Assembly (NCBI RefSeq): GCF_001039355.2 | Contig: NW_019775594.1 | Location: 209,316 to 273,315, forward strand | DNA: 64,000 nucleotides | Direction: 5' to 3' | Source: Lingula anatina | Lineage: Eukaryota > Brachiopoda > Lingulata > Lingulida > Lingulidae | Shown here: in pieces, positions 24,201 through 35,868 of the stretch | Layout: each line of letters begins with the position of its first letter | Numbering within the stretch: the first letter of the stretch is position 1 | Position numbers and translations under genes: made by a program | The notes under the pieces: generated by a model | What the model was told of the DNA's origin: nothing | Database searches by the model: none | Seen by the model: the letters and a program-made list of their open reading frames with translations, nothing else

Positions 24201-25853
24201 TTGGAATGCCACAGCCTACGACGGAGAACTTCCGTTTCCGACAGATGACTTAAAACTGATCGCACCGCTTGTCTTGCAGTATGTGTGTCCATTCGTAGGT
24301 AATATTATGATAAAATATGAGTTTACAATAGATTAAAATATAGCCATTAAATGTTTAAACATTCAATTAAACCGTCACAGTCAAGAATATAATATAATAT
24401 AATATGGAAGCATACACAGTGGTTATATGAAAAACAGCACATTAAAGAGCCAGACTCTGTACAATGATTTGGTATAATATATATGTATGCCAGTACATAT
24501 ATACGTTTTCATTTATTTATTTATTTATTTATTTTTTTAGTTTCTCTGATTGGTCTTGGCGCTATTTCCGCTGCAGTGATGTCGTCTGCAGACTCCATTT
24601 TGCTTTCCTCGAGCTCCATGTTTTCCAACAATATCTACAAACCCGCAAGAATGGGAAAGGTATTTGCTAGATAGTTTCATCCTTTTTTTAACGAGAAAGC
24701 AACTGTAAGGTGTTATGTAATATTTTGATAACATTGTTACATAAATTACTTTGCATAAAAAAGAAAAAAAAATCTGTTTAACAGGACCGTCTTGGCAGTT
24801 TGAATTGTACCTGTTTAATATTTGTTTTAATAAGAAACATATAAATACTATTCGTGCATGCAGGTATAAATCATATTTTAAACATGTGTGGTCAGAATGT
24901 ATACTAATAAATCGTAAATGTAACTAAAAAAGCAGGAACTAAAAAGGAGCCCGTTTGCTTTCAGAATGATAACTCTAAGCAAACTGTCAGGCCTGATGCA
25001 AAAATGAAGGCTCATATTAGCAACAATAAACCTTTTCTTGCAAACTTGTTGCCATAGACTTTTAGTTTGCAGCAAATTTGCTGCAAATTTTCCATTTTCT
25101 ACAGGTGTCAAGGGTTTTTTTTTTTACAATATTGCTTTAACGAGCTATTTTTATATGTATACATGCGACATGATTGCAAAATGTTACACATTTGGTGACT
25201 TGCGTATAGTTTGCCCTTCAGTGGAGAACTGCAACCTGCTTTACATTTTCCAGGCCAGCGAACGTGAACTTATTTGGACCATGCGAGTATTTATGACCCT
25301 CATGGCCATTCTGACTACGGTCTTGGCCATCAAGATCACCAGTATTTTCAATCTGGCCATTTTGTCCTCCGATCTTGTCTACGTCATCCTTTTCCCTCAG
25401 CTGACTTCGGTCTTGTATGTAGACGGTGCAAACATCTACGGATCAATTGCTGGGTATGTAGTGGGATTGATCATCCGGGTACTTAGCGGGGAGCCGTTGC
25501 TAGGTCTGCAAGCAGTTTTACGGTGGCCTTGGTATGAGGAAGAAACTGATTTCCAACCGTTCCCCTATAGGACGACTAGTATGCTCCTCAGCTTGTTAAG
25601 TATCTTACTCGTGTCCTACGTCACAAACGTTGCATTCCGTGCTGGTTGGTTGCCAAGGCGATATGACGTATTCAAAGGCATTGTCTGGCATTCTGGGAGT
25701 AAATCTAAAGAACCCGCGGATGAACAGAGATCGTTTGAGATAGGAAAACATTTACTTCCGGGCGATACTAAGGATAATATTGCTTTGGAGATGCGTCCCA
25801 GGCAAATAGTTGAGATAAGTGAAGACAGACACGATGATGCATTCATGTTATGA
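18251..25853 (+). CDS. High-affinity choline transporter copy C, complete (9 exons, 560 aa)
   Basis: SLC5A7/CHT1-like. Exons: 18251-18425, 18815-18922, 19269-19421, 21582-21730, 22007-22156, 22368-22497, 24200-24298, 24541-24659, 25254-25853. Same splice phases as copy B; exon 3 is one codon shorter (AAFFVKKM). Open throughout. The NAT sequon in exon 7 and the [11 protein letters not shown] and GGIPWQ motifs are kept. The tail has KHLLPGDT and ends DDAFML, a class shared with copy D and differing from B and E. Intron 3 contains a LINE remnant. Intron 6 contains a decayed Tc1-like transposon and then a broken extra exon 7 at 24080-24127. The used exon 7 resembles copy B rather than D. A polyadenylation signal lies about 160 bp past the stop. 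Likely functional, though the crowded intron 6 could disturb splicing. Confidence 0.92.
19840..20765 (+). mobile_element. LINE reverse-transcriptase remnant in intron 3 of copy C
   Basis: Same-strand remnant of a non-LTR retrotransposon ORF2. Pieces in different frames encode [10 protein letters not shown]-like and [11 protein letters not shown]-type RT motifs, and the tail ends [20 protein letters not shown]. Many stops and shifts are present, and about 22 bp is deleted relative to the sister copy at 36890-37860. It occupies the same position in intron 3 as that copy. Copies A and D have the site without it. Confidence 0.8.
20813..20868. repeat. (AATAT)n repeat in intron 3 of copy C
   Basis: About 11 perfect pentamer units just downstream of the LINE remnant. 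The equivalents lie at 29336-29392 in copy D and 37908-37940 in copy E. Confidence 0.9.
22690..24040 (-). mobile_element. Decayed Tc1-like transposon with transposase pseudogene
   Basis: Read on the minus strand, the transposase runs from about 23690 to a TGA at 22708-22710 in several frames. Visible are the linker [10 protein letters not shown], the first catalytic Asp in [10 protein letters not shown], the second in [12 protein letters not shown], the third acidic site region SPDMNPIEN, and a Tc1-typical end ([12 protein letters not shown], then MPCRMRAL). A stop after the first Asp segment and frame changes show that it is dead. The right end ACCCTGTA near 24046 looks like a terminus at a TA site. 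The left end is truncated or unclear. It is inserted in intron 6 of copy C; copy D lacks it. Confidence 0.85.
24080..24127 (+). pseudogene. Broken second exon 7 in copy C
   Basis: After the acceptor GGTGTCAG, the sequence ATTGGAACGCCAGCGTACG continues through CTTCCGTTTCCAGCAGATGA and then breaks off. It matches exon 7 of copy D and its upstream intron (TTTTATCTATTCT), but it has lost two bases near GCCAGCG and its 3' half. A second, intact exon 7 resembling copy B follows 70 bp later. This relic would not keep the reading frame. Confidence 0.75.
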
Positions 25854-26769
25854 GCAGATGACACCTTCATGTTGGAGCGGGATCATTTACGTCTCACTGA
25901 TATTTTATGCAGTCTGCTGACAACATTGCTCAAAATGACCGCTAACAAATGATCAGCTCACAGGTGTAATTGTTTATTCCGGATACCATTATTTTATAAT
26001 TAGATATAATTAAATAAAATATAAAATGGCGATGAAAATATACATATTTTGTACCATTTATTTAATATCATAACCTGTACCTCCTCAATCCAATGTTTCG
26101 TTGTGATTTCCACAAAGAATTTTGTTTACTCATTGAAGGTCACGGGTCTAATGCCGTCTGTACCAACCCCGTATTGCAATTAGACCTATCAACGGCCTAT
26201 CAACGTGCGACTCGGACAATTGCTGTAGTTGAGATGAACAGCAGTTTTGACAGACAACAGGAAGCAATGAATAACATAAAATGTGATAATTCATTGATGA
26301 AATGAAAATAATTTGTTCCATAATTAGGACCATATATGAAGTTTTCATTGCTAAATTTTGTTATCGTAATGTATCTTTCAGTGATTCTGAATTGCAAATT
26401 ATGTAGATGTAGACATATGTTATCAGGTTTTGATAATGAGAAGATACCGGTTTTTCATTGTTCACTATATATGTTTTACTTCAAGATACAATGCGGGTAG
26501 GATATCGTTGTGAAAAATGCTGGTTATAAACACACTTATGCTTAATTCTCCTTCTTCAGCTTAATGTCTGGAATAAACGTACAAGACTATAACGTCCCAT
26601 ACTCGAAAGCATATCTTTGTTGATACAGTTTCACTACTGAAAATAAGGGTTTCCTGCATCATATTATTCAATAATGTATCTGTCTTTGCGTGAGTTTAAA
26701 ACAATATAAACCCCGTGCCGTCATTTTAGTTTAATTGTGTTTGTTGTGGAGCTTTGAGTCCCTTATAAC
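25854..26769 (+). repeat. 3' flank of copy C and start of the upstream module of copy D
   Basis: The conserved 3' flank (TTTTATGCAGTCTGCTGACAAC, then CATAACCTGTACCTCCTCAA) passes near 26325 into the module that precedes the next gene (GGACCATATATGAAG). No gene was seen. Confidence 0.6.
26013..26018 (+). promoter_or_regulatory. Candidate polyadenylation signal of copy C
   Basis: AATAAA lies 160 bp after the stop codon in the conserved 3' flank. Copy D has the same hexamer at the matching place. Confidence 0.5.
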
Positions 26770-27374
26770 CACCCTGAGCTTCAGAGATAACTTGACACTA
26801 ACCTCTTCACTATAGCCTATCTTCATCATGTCAAGTTACCTCTGACGAAAATAGTTTGACCTAGTTTATATAAGCCAATCGAATCCATGTTTCAAAATTT
26901 TTTACCAAAGTTTGGTGAAAACGCTGATTGGTTGACCGTCAATCGGCAATCCTCGGCTGATTCCGCAAGCTCCATACTAACAACAGTTATTGTCGACTGC
27001 GGAGACATCCGAGTAGTTCCGAGTGCATAACCGTACACAAAGAAAGCATGGAGTATATCGGAATTGAAACCAGAGCAGTTTGATGCCCTGCATAATTATC
27101 TACTGAGGGATGATGTATTTTGCGTGCTGCCCACAGGTTACGGCAAGTCCCTGATATTCAGCCTTATCTTTGATTGGTCCGGATTTGAACAAAGCGCGCT
27201 TTGACTCGTTCGCGTTCATTGGCTAGATCGTTCAATGAGTCATTGAGTGCGGGCTTTAAATTTGATTGGCGGGCGGCGGAGGCAATCGAATGTGGTCAGA
27301 GGTAATAACTTGACACGATGAAGATAGGCTATAGTGAAGAGGTTAGTGTCAAGTTATCTCTGAAGCTCAGGGTG
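26770..27374. mobile_element. 605-bp element with ~75-bp inverted repeats, 8-bp target duplication and a helicase fragment
   Basis: The left end CACCCTGAGCTTCAGAG and the right end CTCTGAAGCTCAGGGTG are inverted. Pairing continues for about 75 bp to CCTCTGAC. The flanks are the direct repeat CTTATAAC (26762-26769 and 27375-27382), and the empty site CCCTTATAACATA is present before copies C and E. At about 27061-27170 the + strand encodes KPEQFDALHNYLL followed by VLPTGYGKSLIF: a helicase Q-motif-like segment and Walker A, as in RecQ-type helicases. No transposase is seen, so the element is non-autonomous. The 8-bp duplication fits superfamilies such as hAT or P, but I cannot assign one. Confidence 0.85.
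27061..27171 (+). pseudogene. RecQ-like helicase motif I fragment inside the element
   Basis: An open stretch of about 37 codons with the order seen at the start of a RecQ/SF2 helicase core: KPEQFDAL, a short helix, then LPTGYGKSLIF containing the Walker A GxGKS. It has no start codon, no DEAH box and no further helicase motifs, so it is a fragment carried by the surrounding element. Confidence 0.75.
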
Positions 27375-27795
27375 CTTATAACATATTTTCATTAAAAAGG
27401 CAACAGTTTGCCTTATTATTGATGAAATCTGATTATTGATGAAATCTGATCTCGCCCGCATTCGTCACGTTTTTTACACCAATATATACAAAATGGCAAA
27501 TATATATATATATATATATGCAAAAACATGAACGTGACTTTAAGTATAGGCTGGTCGTTTTATTATCATGATAAACACCTGCATGCGATGAGAACGCTCT
27601 GCTACCATTACATATTGCATAGCATTTGTCTTATATTCTTCTGTTGATCAACAGCGTGGAAGAACAGGTCCCTTAGGTATACACATGTCTATATTTATGC
27701 ACTGAAGGCAAAGGCACGGCAATTCGACTTTACTTGTTTTGGCAACGCAGGGGTTCACTTTGGCACGACAAGTCTGTAACAGCGACTTTAGGAAT
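27375..27795 (+). repeat. Upstream module of copy D, 3' part (with internal deletion)
   Basis: After the inserted element the module resumes (ATATTTTCATTAAAAAGG) but skips several hundred bases present before copies C and E. It rejoins at CACGTTTTTTACACCAATAT. A short (TA)n run lies near 27500. It ends at the copy D start codon. Confidence 0.6.
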
Positions 27796-30700
27796 ATGGC
27801 TGTCCATGTGTGGGGACTCGTCGCCATAATTATGTTCTACTTGCTAATTTTCATCCTTGGTATCTGGGCGGCGAGGAAAAATAAAAAGAAGGGGAAAGAG
27901 GCGACGAGTGAGGATATTTTGCTAGCAGGGAGAAATATTGGGGTATATCTCGGTATATTTACTATGACAGGTCAGTTTGTTTCTATATTGTATATAAAAA
28001 ATAATTAAGAAATTGATAACAACAGAGATAATTATAGTGGGCATCCATCCACAGAGGTCACGTGGATCGATGGCAAGCACATATCCCAGAATAACTGTGA
28101 TTACAGCTTCTTTGGTGGTAAATTACAAGTTATTATATTTATGTTGTTTTCAATGTAATTATTATGAAATATGGATCTCATTCAAAGAGTTGTTATCCCT
28201 GATCACTAGCCACGTGGGTAGATGGCGCTCTGATCAGCGGGGTTGCAGAGGGTATCTACACTTCCGGTTTGTCCTCGCTCAGTATGCCGCTAGGGTACTG
28301 TATGTCTACTATTTTAGGTAATAAACAATGCGTAGAATGGAAGTGTACTGGTGCAACAAAATTTACCGTATGTTACGCAAGAAGAATAGTCTCCTCATTG
28401 ATACGTTTAACTTTGAGAATGAAACAATGATAAAAATTGGAATCGTAAATATTCTGTAATACTCTTTTGAACATCAATTGAATGCCGTAAATACTGTAGG
28501 TAAACATCTGTCAGAATTTGAAAAATTTAGCAATTAAACTATAATATCCAACTTTTTGTTGCAAAAAAATCAGATGTGATCATTTCATGATTTAAGATTT
28601 ACCACTGTTTTGCATAGATTTTAAGATATTTATTTTCAAAATTCCAGCTGCATTCTTTGTCAAAAAGATGCGCAAAGGCAATCATGTCACTATGCTGGAT
28701 CCCTTCAACCGGAGGTTTGGTAAAATCATGACGGGGTTTTTGTTCTTGCCAGCTTTTACAGGGGACATATTTTGGTGTGCTGCAACTTTATCTTCATTAG
28801 GTGAGGTGTTGTATTTAAAGGTATACTGAAAAAAAAAGATTATTCAAGTACCCAAAGTCGTTATTTATCATTATCTAAAACATAATCCATTCTGTTAGTT
28901 TTGACATAGATTTTGTACAGATGTAAATCTAGGATAAGATGTATGGTGGCGCAACAGTCAATTCTAAAGTGGTTTGAACCCATTCAGGTTATGTTGCAGG
29001 GTTCACTTTCACTCTTAGTTAGCAAAAAGCAATCTGAAAAGAGCAGAGAGCAGCGGCTTTTTGTTTAGGCCAGAATGCAGTGTGGACGATTCGGAGAGTG
29101 AATAGTTCGCGAGAAAAAAAATGAAGGAAGTCTGAGTTTTTGGCTGTCAGCCGTCTAAATGATCTCGCTAAAATTATTTGTTGACGAAAGTTAGCCACGG
29201 TAGTTGAATTGCCAAAGCTTTACACATTGCCGCCAACTTGCAGATTTCTAGAGGTCAAAAGTGTTAACAGATAAGGCAATGTTGCATTCTATTTTTATTG
29301 AAAAATTCAACAAAAATTCAGTAACATTCAAGAAGATTATAATATAATATAATATAATATAATATAATATAATATAATATAATATAATATAGTATATATT
29401 GAATATATGTACTTTGGACATTTTCATTATGCTCTCAATTTCCAAATAGAAGTTTAGCTTTGCTGATTAACTTATGTTAAAGGAAACTGCCTAGAAGGCT
29501 AGGATTTCGAAGCCTACATGCTGCAGTGAAACACTGCTCTTTTCATATGTTACATTTTATTACCTCCAAATTTAAAGGAAAACAACTGATGTCCTTCTTA
29601 TTGTCCGATATCACATAATCCGAGTGCCACACAATTTTGCCTCAATGTTTTTGTTTTAACTTTGTCACCTTGCTGTTTGATTACATATGCGTTATCATTA
29701 CGACATTAAAGTCGCAGGAAGATGTTGTCCTACAATGGCGTCACTTGAAACTTACCAACCAGACTTTTCTCATTAAGGTGTCATTTTCTTCACTGTCAAA
29801 ATTAAAAAAGGTTGTCGACCATTTATACATATAGTATTTACATTGTAAAAATTAGTTAACATTTTATTTATTGGTTTATATTAGTAGTCCTTTAAACTAA
29901 AAGAACTTGGTTAAAATAATATTAAAAATATTAAAAATAATATTTCCATCTTAGGGTGCATTTCCAGTAGTTTAGATCGATCCAGAGATTTAGATGTAGA
30001 TCGACCTAACTCCCTGGGAGTTCAAGCTAAATTGCAGTCAGCCGAGCGCGCACCAAAGTTAATTACCCCCTTACAGCTTTTAGTAGGCGGGACAGACGCT
30101 TAAGCCGGCTGAGCTGGCAGTAATCTATTGAGACTCCCCACATCGAAAGATCGATCTAAAATCTATGGGAATGGGGTCTTATACACAACCACTGGCGCTG
30201 GTGTACGCACACACACACATGCATTTTAATTTTAACTACAGTTCTACTATTTCATAAAAATTCACTTATACACACTCGAAAGTCTATGAAAAAAGAGGTT
30301 GACTTCATTTTCAGAATTCCACATTTTGAAAAAGAGGTATATTGTGGTGTCCACCGATCTACAATTCCATAAACATTCACGTACAGACACGAGGTTGAGT
30401 ATATTTTCACAATTTTGTATAAGAGGTACATTATGATGTGTATCGAAATAGGTACAACTCTGACCGTGGTTGTCGGGTTCGACCACTGGATCGCCATCAC
30501 GCTGTCGACAGCAGTGGTCCTGATATACACGTTGTTTGGAGGACTCTACTCGGTCTCCTACACTGACGTCATGCAGATGTTGTTCATCTTTGTAGGCCTG
30601 GTAAGTTTTACTCTTGTGTGTTACAAAGGTGTATGAAGATCACATATATACATACTTTTTTCTTGTAATAGCTAACGTTGAAGGCAATACAAGGATAACA

Positions 30701-33700
30701 ATATCACCATGCATTCCCACAAATGGTAATGTGTCCTTGTGCCCACACACATATGTACAGTAACTTTTGTTAATTCCCTGAACAGCTGCCTAAGTGCAGT
30801 AAGAAACAACCGATTTAAGGTGGCTGCACTCCTGTTTACCAGTAGATTGGTCGAACTAGATATCATTGGCCAGTATGTGCAGTTCATACACTGTAGACGA
30901 GAAATGTGAGAGAAAAGTGATTTCTCTGGTTGTAACATCCTTTTTTTATTTCTTCATTTCCTAGTGGCTAGCCATTCCGTTTGCAATGTCCAACCCCCTG
31001 ATGACGCCACTATCAGAGACTACAGAGAAGTGGGTAAGGACATTCCCTAACCACGATATCAGCACTTACATAGACATACTGCTACAAATCATGATGGGAG
31101 GAATACCTTGGCAGGTAAAAGCGCTCGTTTCTTTAATATTCCAGTCGGTATAGGCTAAGAAAAGATGTTTCGAGGAGGGGATGGCTATTATAGGACTTCA
31201 GTGACTCCCTCTAAAGGCAAGCAGGTTATTTGTAACACCTGAGGTGTTTATCTGGGCGTTGAGTGTAGTTAGAGACTTGATGGACTGAAATCAATGAAAA
31301 ATCTTATTATTTATGTAGATTAAAATATTTTCATAATCAGGTTGCGGTGGGGAGGGGTAACTGCTGAATTTTATGTAAACTGGAAGCCAAATGACAAAAT
31401 GATTCATTACTTATGTTTATAAATAGTATTTATGTTTGTCATAAACTGCTAATCAGGTCATGTGGCAGCGAGTCTTGGGGATGAAGACAACGAGGTTGGC
31501 GGAAGTGATGGTGTACGCAGGCGCAGCAGGATTTGCAGTGTGCACAATACCGCCTCTACTCATAGGGATGGTGGCAGTGTCTGTTGGTAATTTATCTTGG
31601 TCAAAAACATATTCTGTTCATTGGTAGACATAAAAATGTACTTTAGACATTTATTTTGTACTTCTTGGTCAGATGTTCAATGTACCGCGTCCTTTAAAGG
31701 TACATGCAAACCGAGCATCGGTGGAGTGTGGATTCCCAGTAAATACATGTAAACCACTTCTACTAGTTTGTTATATAAATTAATAATAATAAATTATTTC
31801 TCAAATAAATTTGACATGCCAAGGGTTAAACGGAATAAATCACTCGATCAGCCATAAAAGGGCCTTAAACTGCTCCTTTCTTTACATTTTTGCTCGGAAA
31901 CGTAACCTACTTTCGTGACCTACTTTTCTGCCAAATTGACATACAGCATAGAATGCTAGCAGAAAAATCTGTCCAAACATCATTTTCGGGTAAAATTAAA
32001 CAATGCCTTTTGGTAATTCTCTAAGTTATATTACTTGAAACTATATGCTGGCAATTGGTCGGTTTTTGTGGCAAAAATAACTTTGTATGCATCTTTAAAC
32101 AGGTTATGATTTTATATTTAGAACTACTCTAATATCTATAGTAATCTACTCTGCACGCAATGAATGGTCCCCCAACAAATGGTGTCAATGTGCAACTATA
32201 TTTGGAAATGTCTCTTATTTTATCTATTCTTATTTGGTGTCAGATTGGAACGCCACAGGGTACGACGGAGTACTCCCGTTTCCGGCAGATGACCTAAAAC
32301 TGATCGCGCCGCTTGTCTTGCAGTATGTGTGTCCATTCGTAGGTAATATCATTATAAAATATCAGTTTACAAAAGATTAAAATATAGCCATTTTTATGTT
32401 TAAATATTCAGTTAAACAGTCACAGTCAAGAATATAATATAATGTAATATAATTAATATTATATTATAAAAATATAATTTTTTTCTTAAATAGCACATTA
32501 ATGAGCCAGACTCTGTTCAATGGTTTAGTATAATATATATGTATTCCAGTACATGTATACGTTTTCATTTATTTATTATTATTATTTTTTAGTTTCTCTG
32601 ATTGGTCTTGGCGCCATTTCCGCAGCAGTGATGTCGTCTGCGGATTCCATCTTTCTTTCTTCTAGCTCAATGTTTTCCAACAATATCTATAAACCCGCAA
32701 GGATGGGAAAGGTATTTGCTAAACAGTTTCATATTTTGTAAGGAGAAAGCATAAGAACAGCTGTAAGATGTTATGCATTATGTTGATAACATTGTTACAT
32801 TAATTACTTTAGGTAAAAAAAGCTGTTTAACAGGACTGCCTTGGCAGTTTGAATTGTACCTGAGTAATATTTGTTTTGATAAGAAACATATAAATACTAT
32901 TTATGCACGCAGGTATAAATCATATTGCAAACACAGGTAGTACGGATATAAATTAATAAATCGTAAATGTAAGTAAAATGGCAGAACGTAAAATGTTTGC
33001 TTTCAGAATGATAACTCTAAGCAAAATTTCAGGCCTAATGGAAACATGAAGGCTCAAATTAGCAACAATAAAACTTTTGTTGCAAACTCGCTGCCGAAAA
33101 TTTATAGTTTGCAGCAATAATGGTGCAATATTGCTGCAAATTTTCCATTCTCTAATGGTGTCAAGAGCTTTTTTTTTTCAATATTGCTTCAACGAGCTAC
33201 TTTTATATGTATACATGCAACATGATTGCAATATGACAAGTGTTACAAATTTGGTGACAGGCGTATAGTTTGCCCTTCAGTGACGAATTGCAACCTGCTT
33301 TACATTTTTTTCAGGCCAGCGAACGTGAACTTATCTGGACCATGCGAGTATTTATGACCCTCATGGCCATTCTGACTATGGTCTTGGCCATCAAGATCAC
33401 CAGTATTTTCAATCTGGCCATTTTGTCCTCTGATCTGGTCTACGTCATCCTTTTCCCTCAGCTGACTTCGGTCTTGTATGTAGACGGTGCAAACATCTAC
33501 GGATCAATTGCTGGGTATGTAGTGGGATTGATCATCCGGGTAATTAGCGGAGAGCCGTTTCTAGGTCTGCGAGCAGTTTTACGGTGGCCTTGGTATGAGG
33601 AAGAAACTGATTTCCAACCGTTCCCTTATAGAACAACCAGTATGCTCCTCAGCTTGTTAAGTATCTTACTCGTGTCCTACGTCACAAACGTAGCATTCCG

Positions 33701-33914
33701 TGCTGGTTGGTTGCCAAGGCGATATGACGTACTCAAAGGCATTGTTTTTCATTCAGAGAGTAAATCTAAAGGACCCGCGGATGAACAGGGTTCGGTTGAG
33801 AACGAAAAACATTTACTTCCGGGCGATACTAAGGATAATATTGCTTTGGAGATACGTCCCAGACAAATAGTAGAGATAAGTGAAAACAGACACGATGATG
33901 CATTTATGTTATGA
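27796..33914 (+). CDS. High-affinity choline transporter copy D, complete (9 exons, 560 aa)
   Basis: SLC5A7/CHT1-like. Exons: 27796-27970, 28210-28317, 28648-28800, 30452-30600, 30965-31114, 31457-31586, 32244-32342, 32593-32711, 33315-33914. Same phases as B and C; the donor of exon 3 is GTGAGG instead of GTAAGG. All frames are open. Exon 7 has the sequon NAT followed by Gly instead of Ala. Exon 6 is the most divergent (starts [20 protein letters not shown]). The tail has KHLLPGDT and ends DDAFML, as in copy C. Intron 3 carries an (AATAT)n repeat and a 223-bp inserted element but no LINE. A polyadenylation signal lies 150 bp past the stop. This is the least damaged gene in the array. Confidence 0.93.
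29336..29392. repeat. (AATAT)n repeat in intron 3 of copy D
   Basis: About 11 pentamer units at the position equivalent to the repeats in copies C and E. Confidence 0.9.
29954..30176. mobile_element. 223-bp inserted element with TCTTA duplication in intron 3 of copy D
   Basis: The flanking TCTTA occurs at 29949-29953 and 30177-30181; copies C and E have a single, uninterrupted CTTATACACAACC. The ends are imperfect inverted repeats that share TTTAGATCGATC about 17 bp in from each side. It is noncoding and fits a short MITE. Confidence 0.7.
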
Positions 33915-35868
33915 GCAGATATCGCCTTCATGTTGGAGCGGGCTCATTTACGCCTCACTGATATTTTATGCAGTCTGCTGACAAAATGACCGCTTACAAA
34001 TGATCAGCTCACAGGTGTAATTGTTTATCCCAGATACCATTATTTCATAATTAAATATAATCAAATAAAATACAAAATGGCGATGAAAATATACATATTT
34101 TGTACCATTTATTTAATATCATAACCTGTACCTCCTCAATCCAATGTTTCATTGTGATTTCCACAAAGAATTTTGTATTCTCATTGAAGGTCACGTGTCT
34201 AATACCGTGTGTACCAACCGCGTATTGCAATTATAGGCCTATCAACGGTCGACCGTGCGACTCGGACAATTGCTGTAGTTGAGATGAACAGCAATTTTGC
34301 CAGACAACAGGAAGCAATGGATAACTCAATATTTAACAAATCCATATTTAAAAAATTATGCTTCTCTTTGGGGTCATAAATGACCCCACAAGAGTTTGTG
34401 ATGTATACGCCTAGCTAATTGGTTGATCCCTGCAAAAAACTGTGAAAGTGTGTAGGATCAGTAGACTGAAACTCATGCAATGAAAAGAAATTTTGATAAA
34501 AATAAAGAGATGGCATATTAAATAATATGGCTGGGGTCGTAAATGATCCCACAAAATATTATGTAACGAGGAAACGGTCACCAAAACAGACACAGACTGT
34601 TTCTGGTGTCCATTGGAACTATTCTAAAATGTATACCTTAGGACCATATATGAAGTTTTCATTACTAAATTTTGTTATCGTTATGTATCTTTCAGTGATT
34701 CGGAATTGCAAATTATGTAGACATATGTTATCAGGTTTTGATAATGAGAATATGCCAGTTTTTCATTGTTTATTATATATGTTTTACTGCAATATACAAT
34801 GCAGGTAGACTTTTGTTGTGGAAACTGCTGGTTATGAACACACTTATGCTTAATTTTTCTTCTTCAGCTTAATGTCTGGAATAAACGTACAAGACTATAA
34901 CATCCCATGCTCGAAAGCATATCTTTGTAGATACAGTTTCACTACTGAAAATAAGGGATTCCTGCATCTTATTATTCAATAAGGTATCTGTCTTTGCGTG
35001 GGTTTAAAACAATATAACCCCGTGCCGTCATTTTAGTTTAATTGTTTTTGTTGTGGAGCTATGAGCCCCTTATAACATATTTTCATTAAAAAGGCAGTAG
35101 TTTGCCTTATTATTGATGAAATCTGATATAAGATTTTGAAGAAAAATCGCTGACAGGGTTTGGGAGTTCTAAATTGTGTCAATAAATCGGTATTGAAACG
35201 GTGATCATGGGTGCTCAGGTAAAAAAAAAAAAATTAGAAATCAAAACCGATTTTTCAGATTTTACCCAAAAATGACAATTATGGCGTCACCTGTAAAATG
35301 ACATTTGCCTTAATATTATTCAATATAGTTACTGAATACTGAACATTTATGTATTACCCAAAAGGATATATATTAGACAGTATATAAGGGTGAAGGGTGA
35401 CAATATCCTTAACATCTGTATCCTACGATTGACTTTACAGATATAAGGGCCACCCGTGTTTTCCAAAGATATACTAACGTAATACCCAAAACCCCATAAA
35501 AATAAATAAATAAATAAAAAAAACCTTCCCCGCATTCTTCACGTTTTTTACACCAATATACACAACATGGCAAAAATACGCACTAAAGACAAACACGTTA
35601 TGTCTGCCAAAACGTGAACGTGACTTTAAGGATAGGCTGATCGTTTTATTATAATGATAAACACCTGCATGCGATGACAACACTCTGCTACCATTACATA
35701 TTGCATATCATTTGTCTCATATTCTTGTGTTGATCAACAACGTGGAAGAACAGGTCCCTCAGGTATACACATTTCTATATTTATGTACTGAAGGCAAAGA
35801 CACGACAATTCGACTTGTTTTGGCAACGCTGGGATTCACACTTTGGCACGACAAGTCTGTAACAGACT
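33915..35868 (+). repeat. 3' flank of copy D followed by the upstream module of copy E
   Basis: 33915-34320 is the conserved 3' flank. 34330-34590 holds unique AT-rich sequence with two GGGGTC(A/G)TAAATGA blocks. 34590-35868 is the full upstream module, nearly the same as 16971-18250. It stops at AAGTCTGTAACAG, about 15 bp short of where the exon 1 ATG should be. Confidence 0.65.
34064..34069 (+). promoter_or_regulatory. Candidate polyadenylation signal of copy D
   Basis: AATAAA lies 150 bp after the stop codon, at the same place in the 3' flank as in copy C. Confidence 0.5.
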
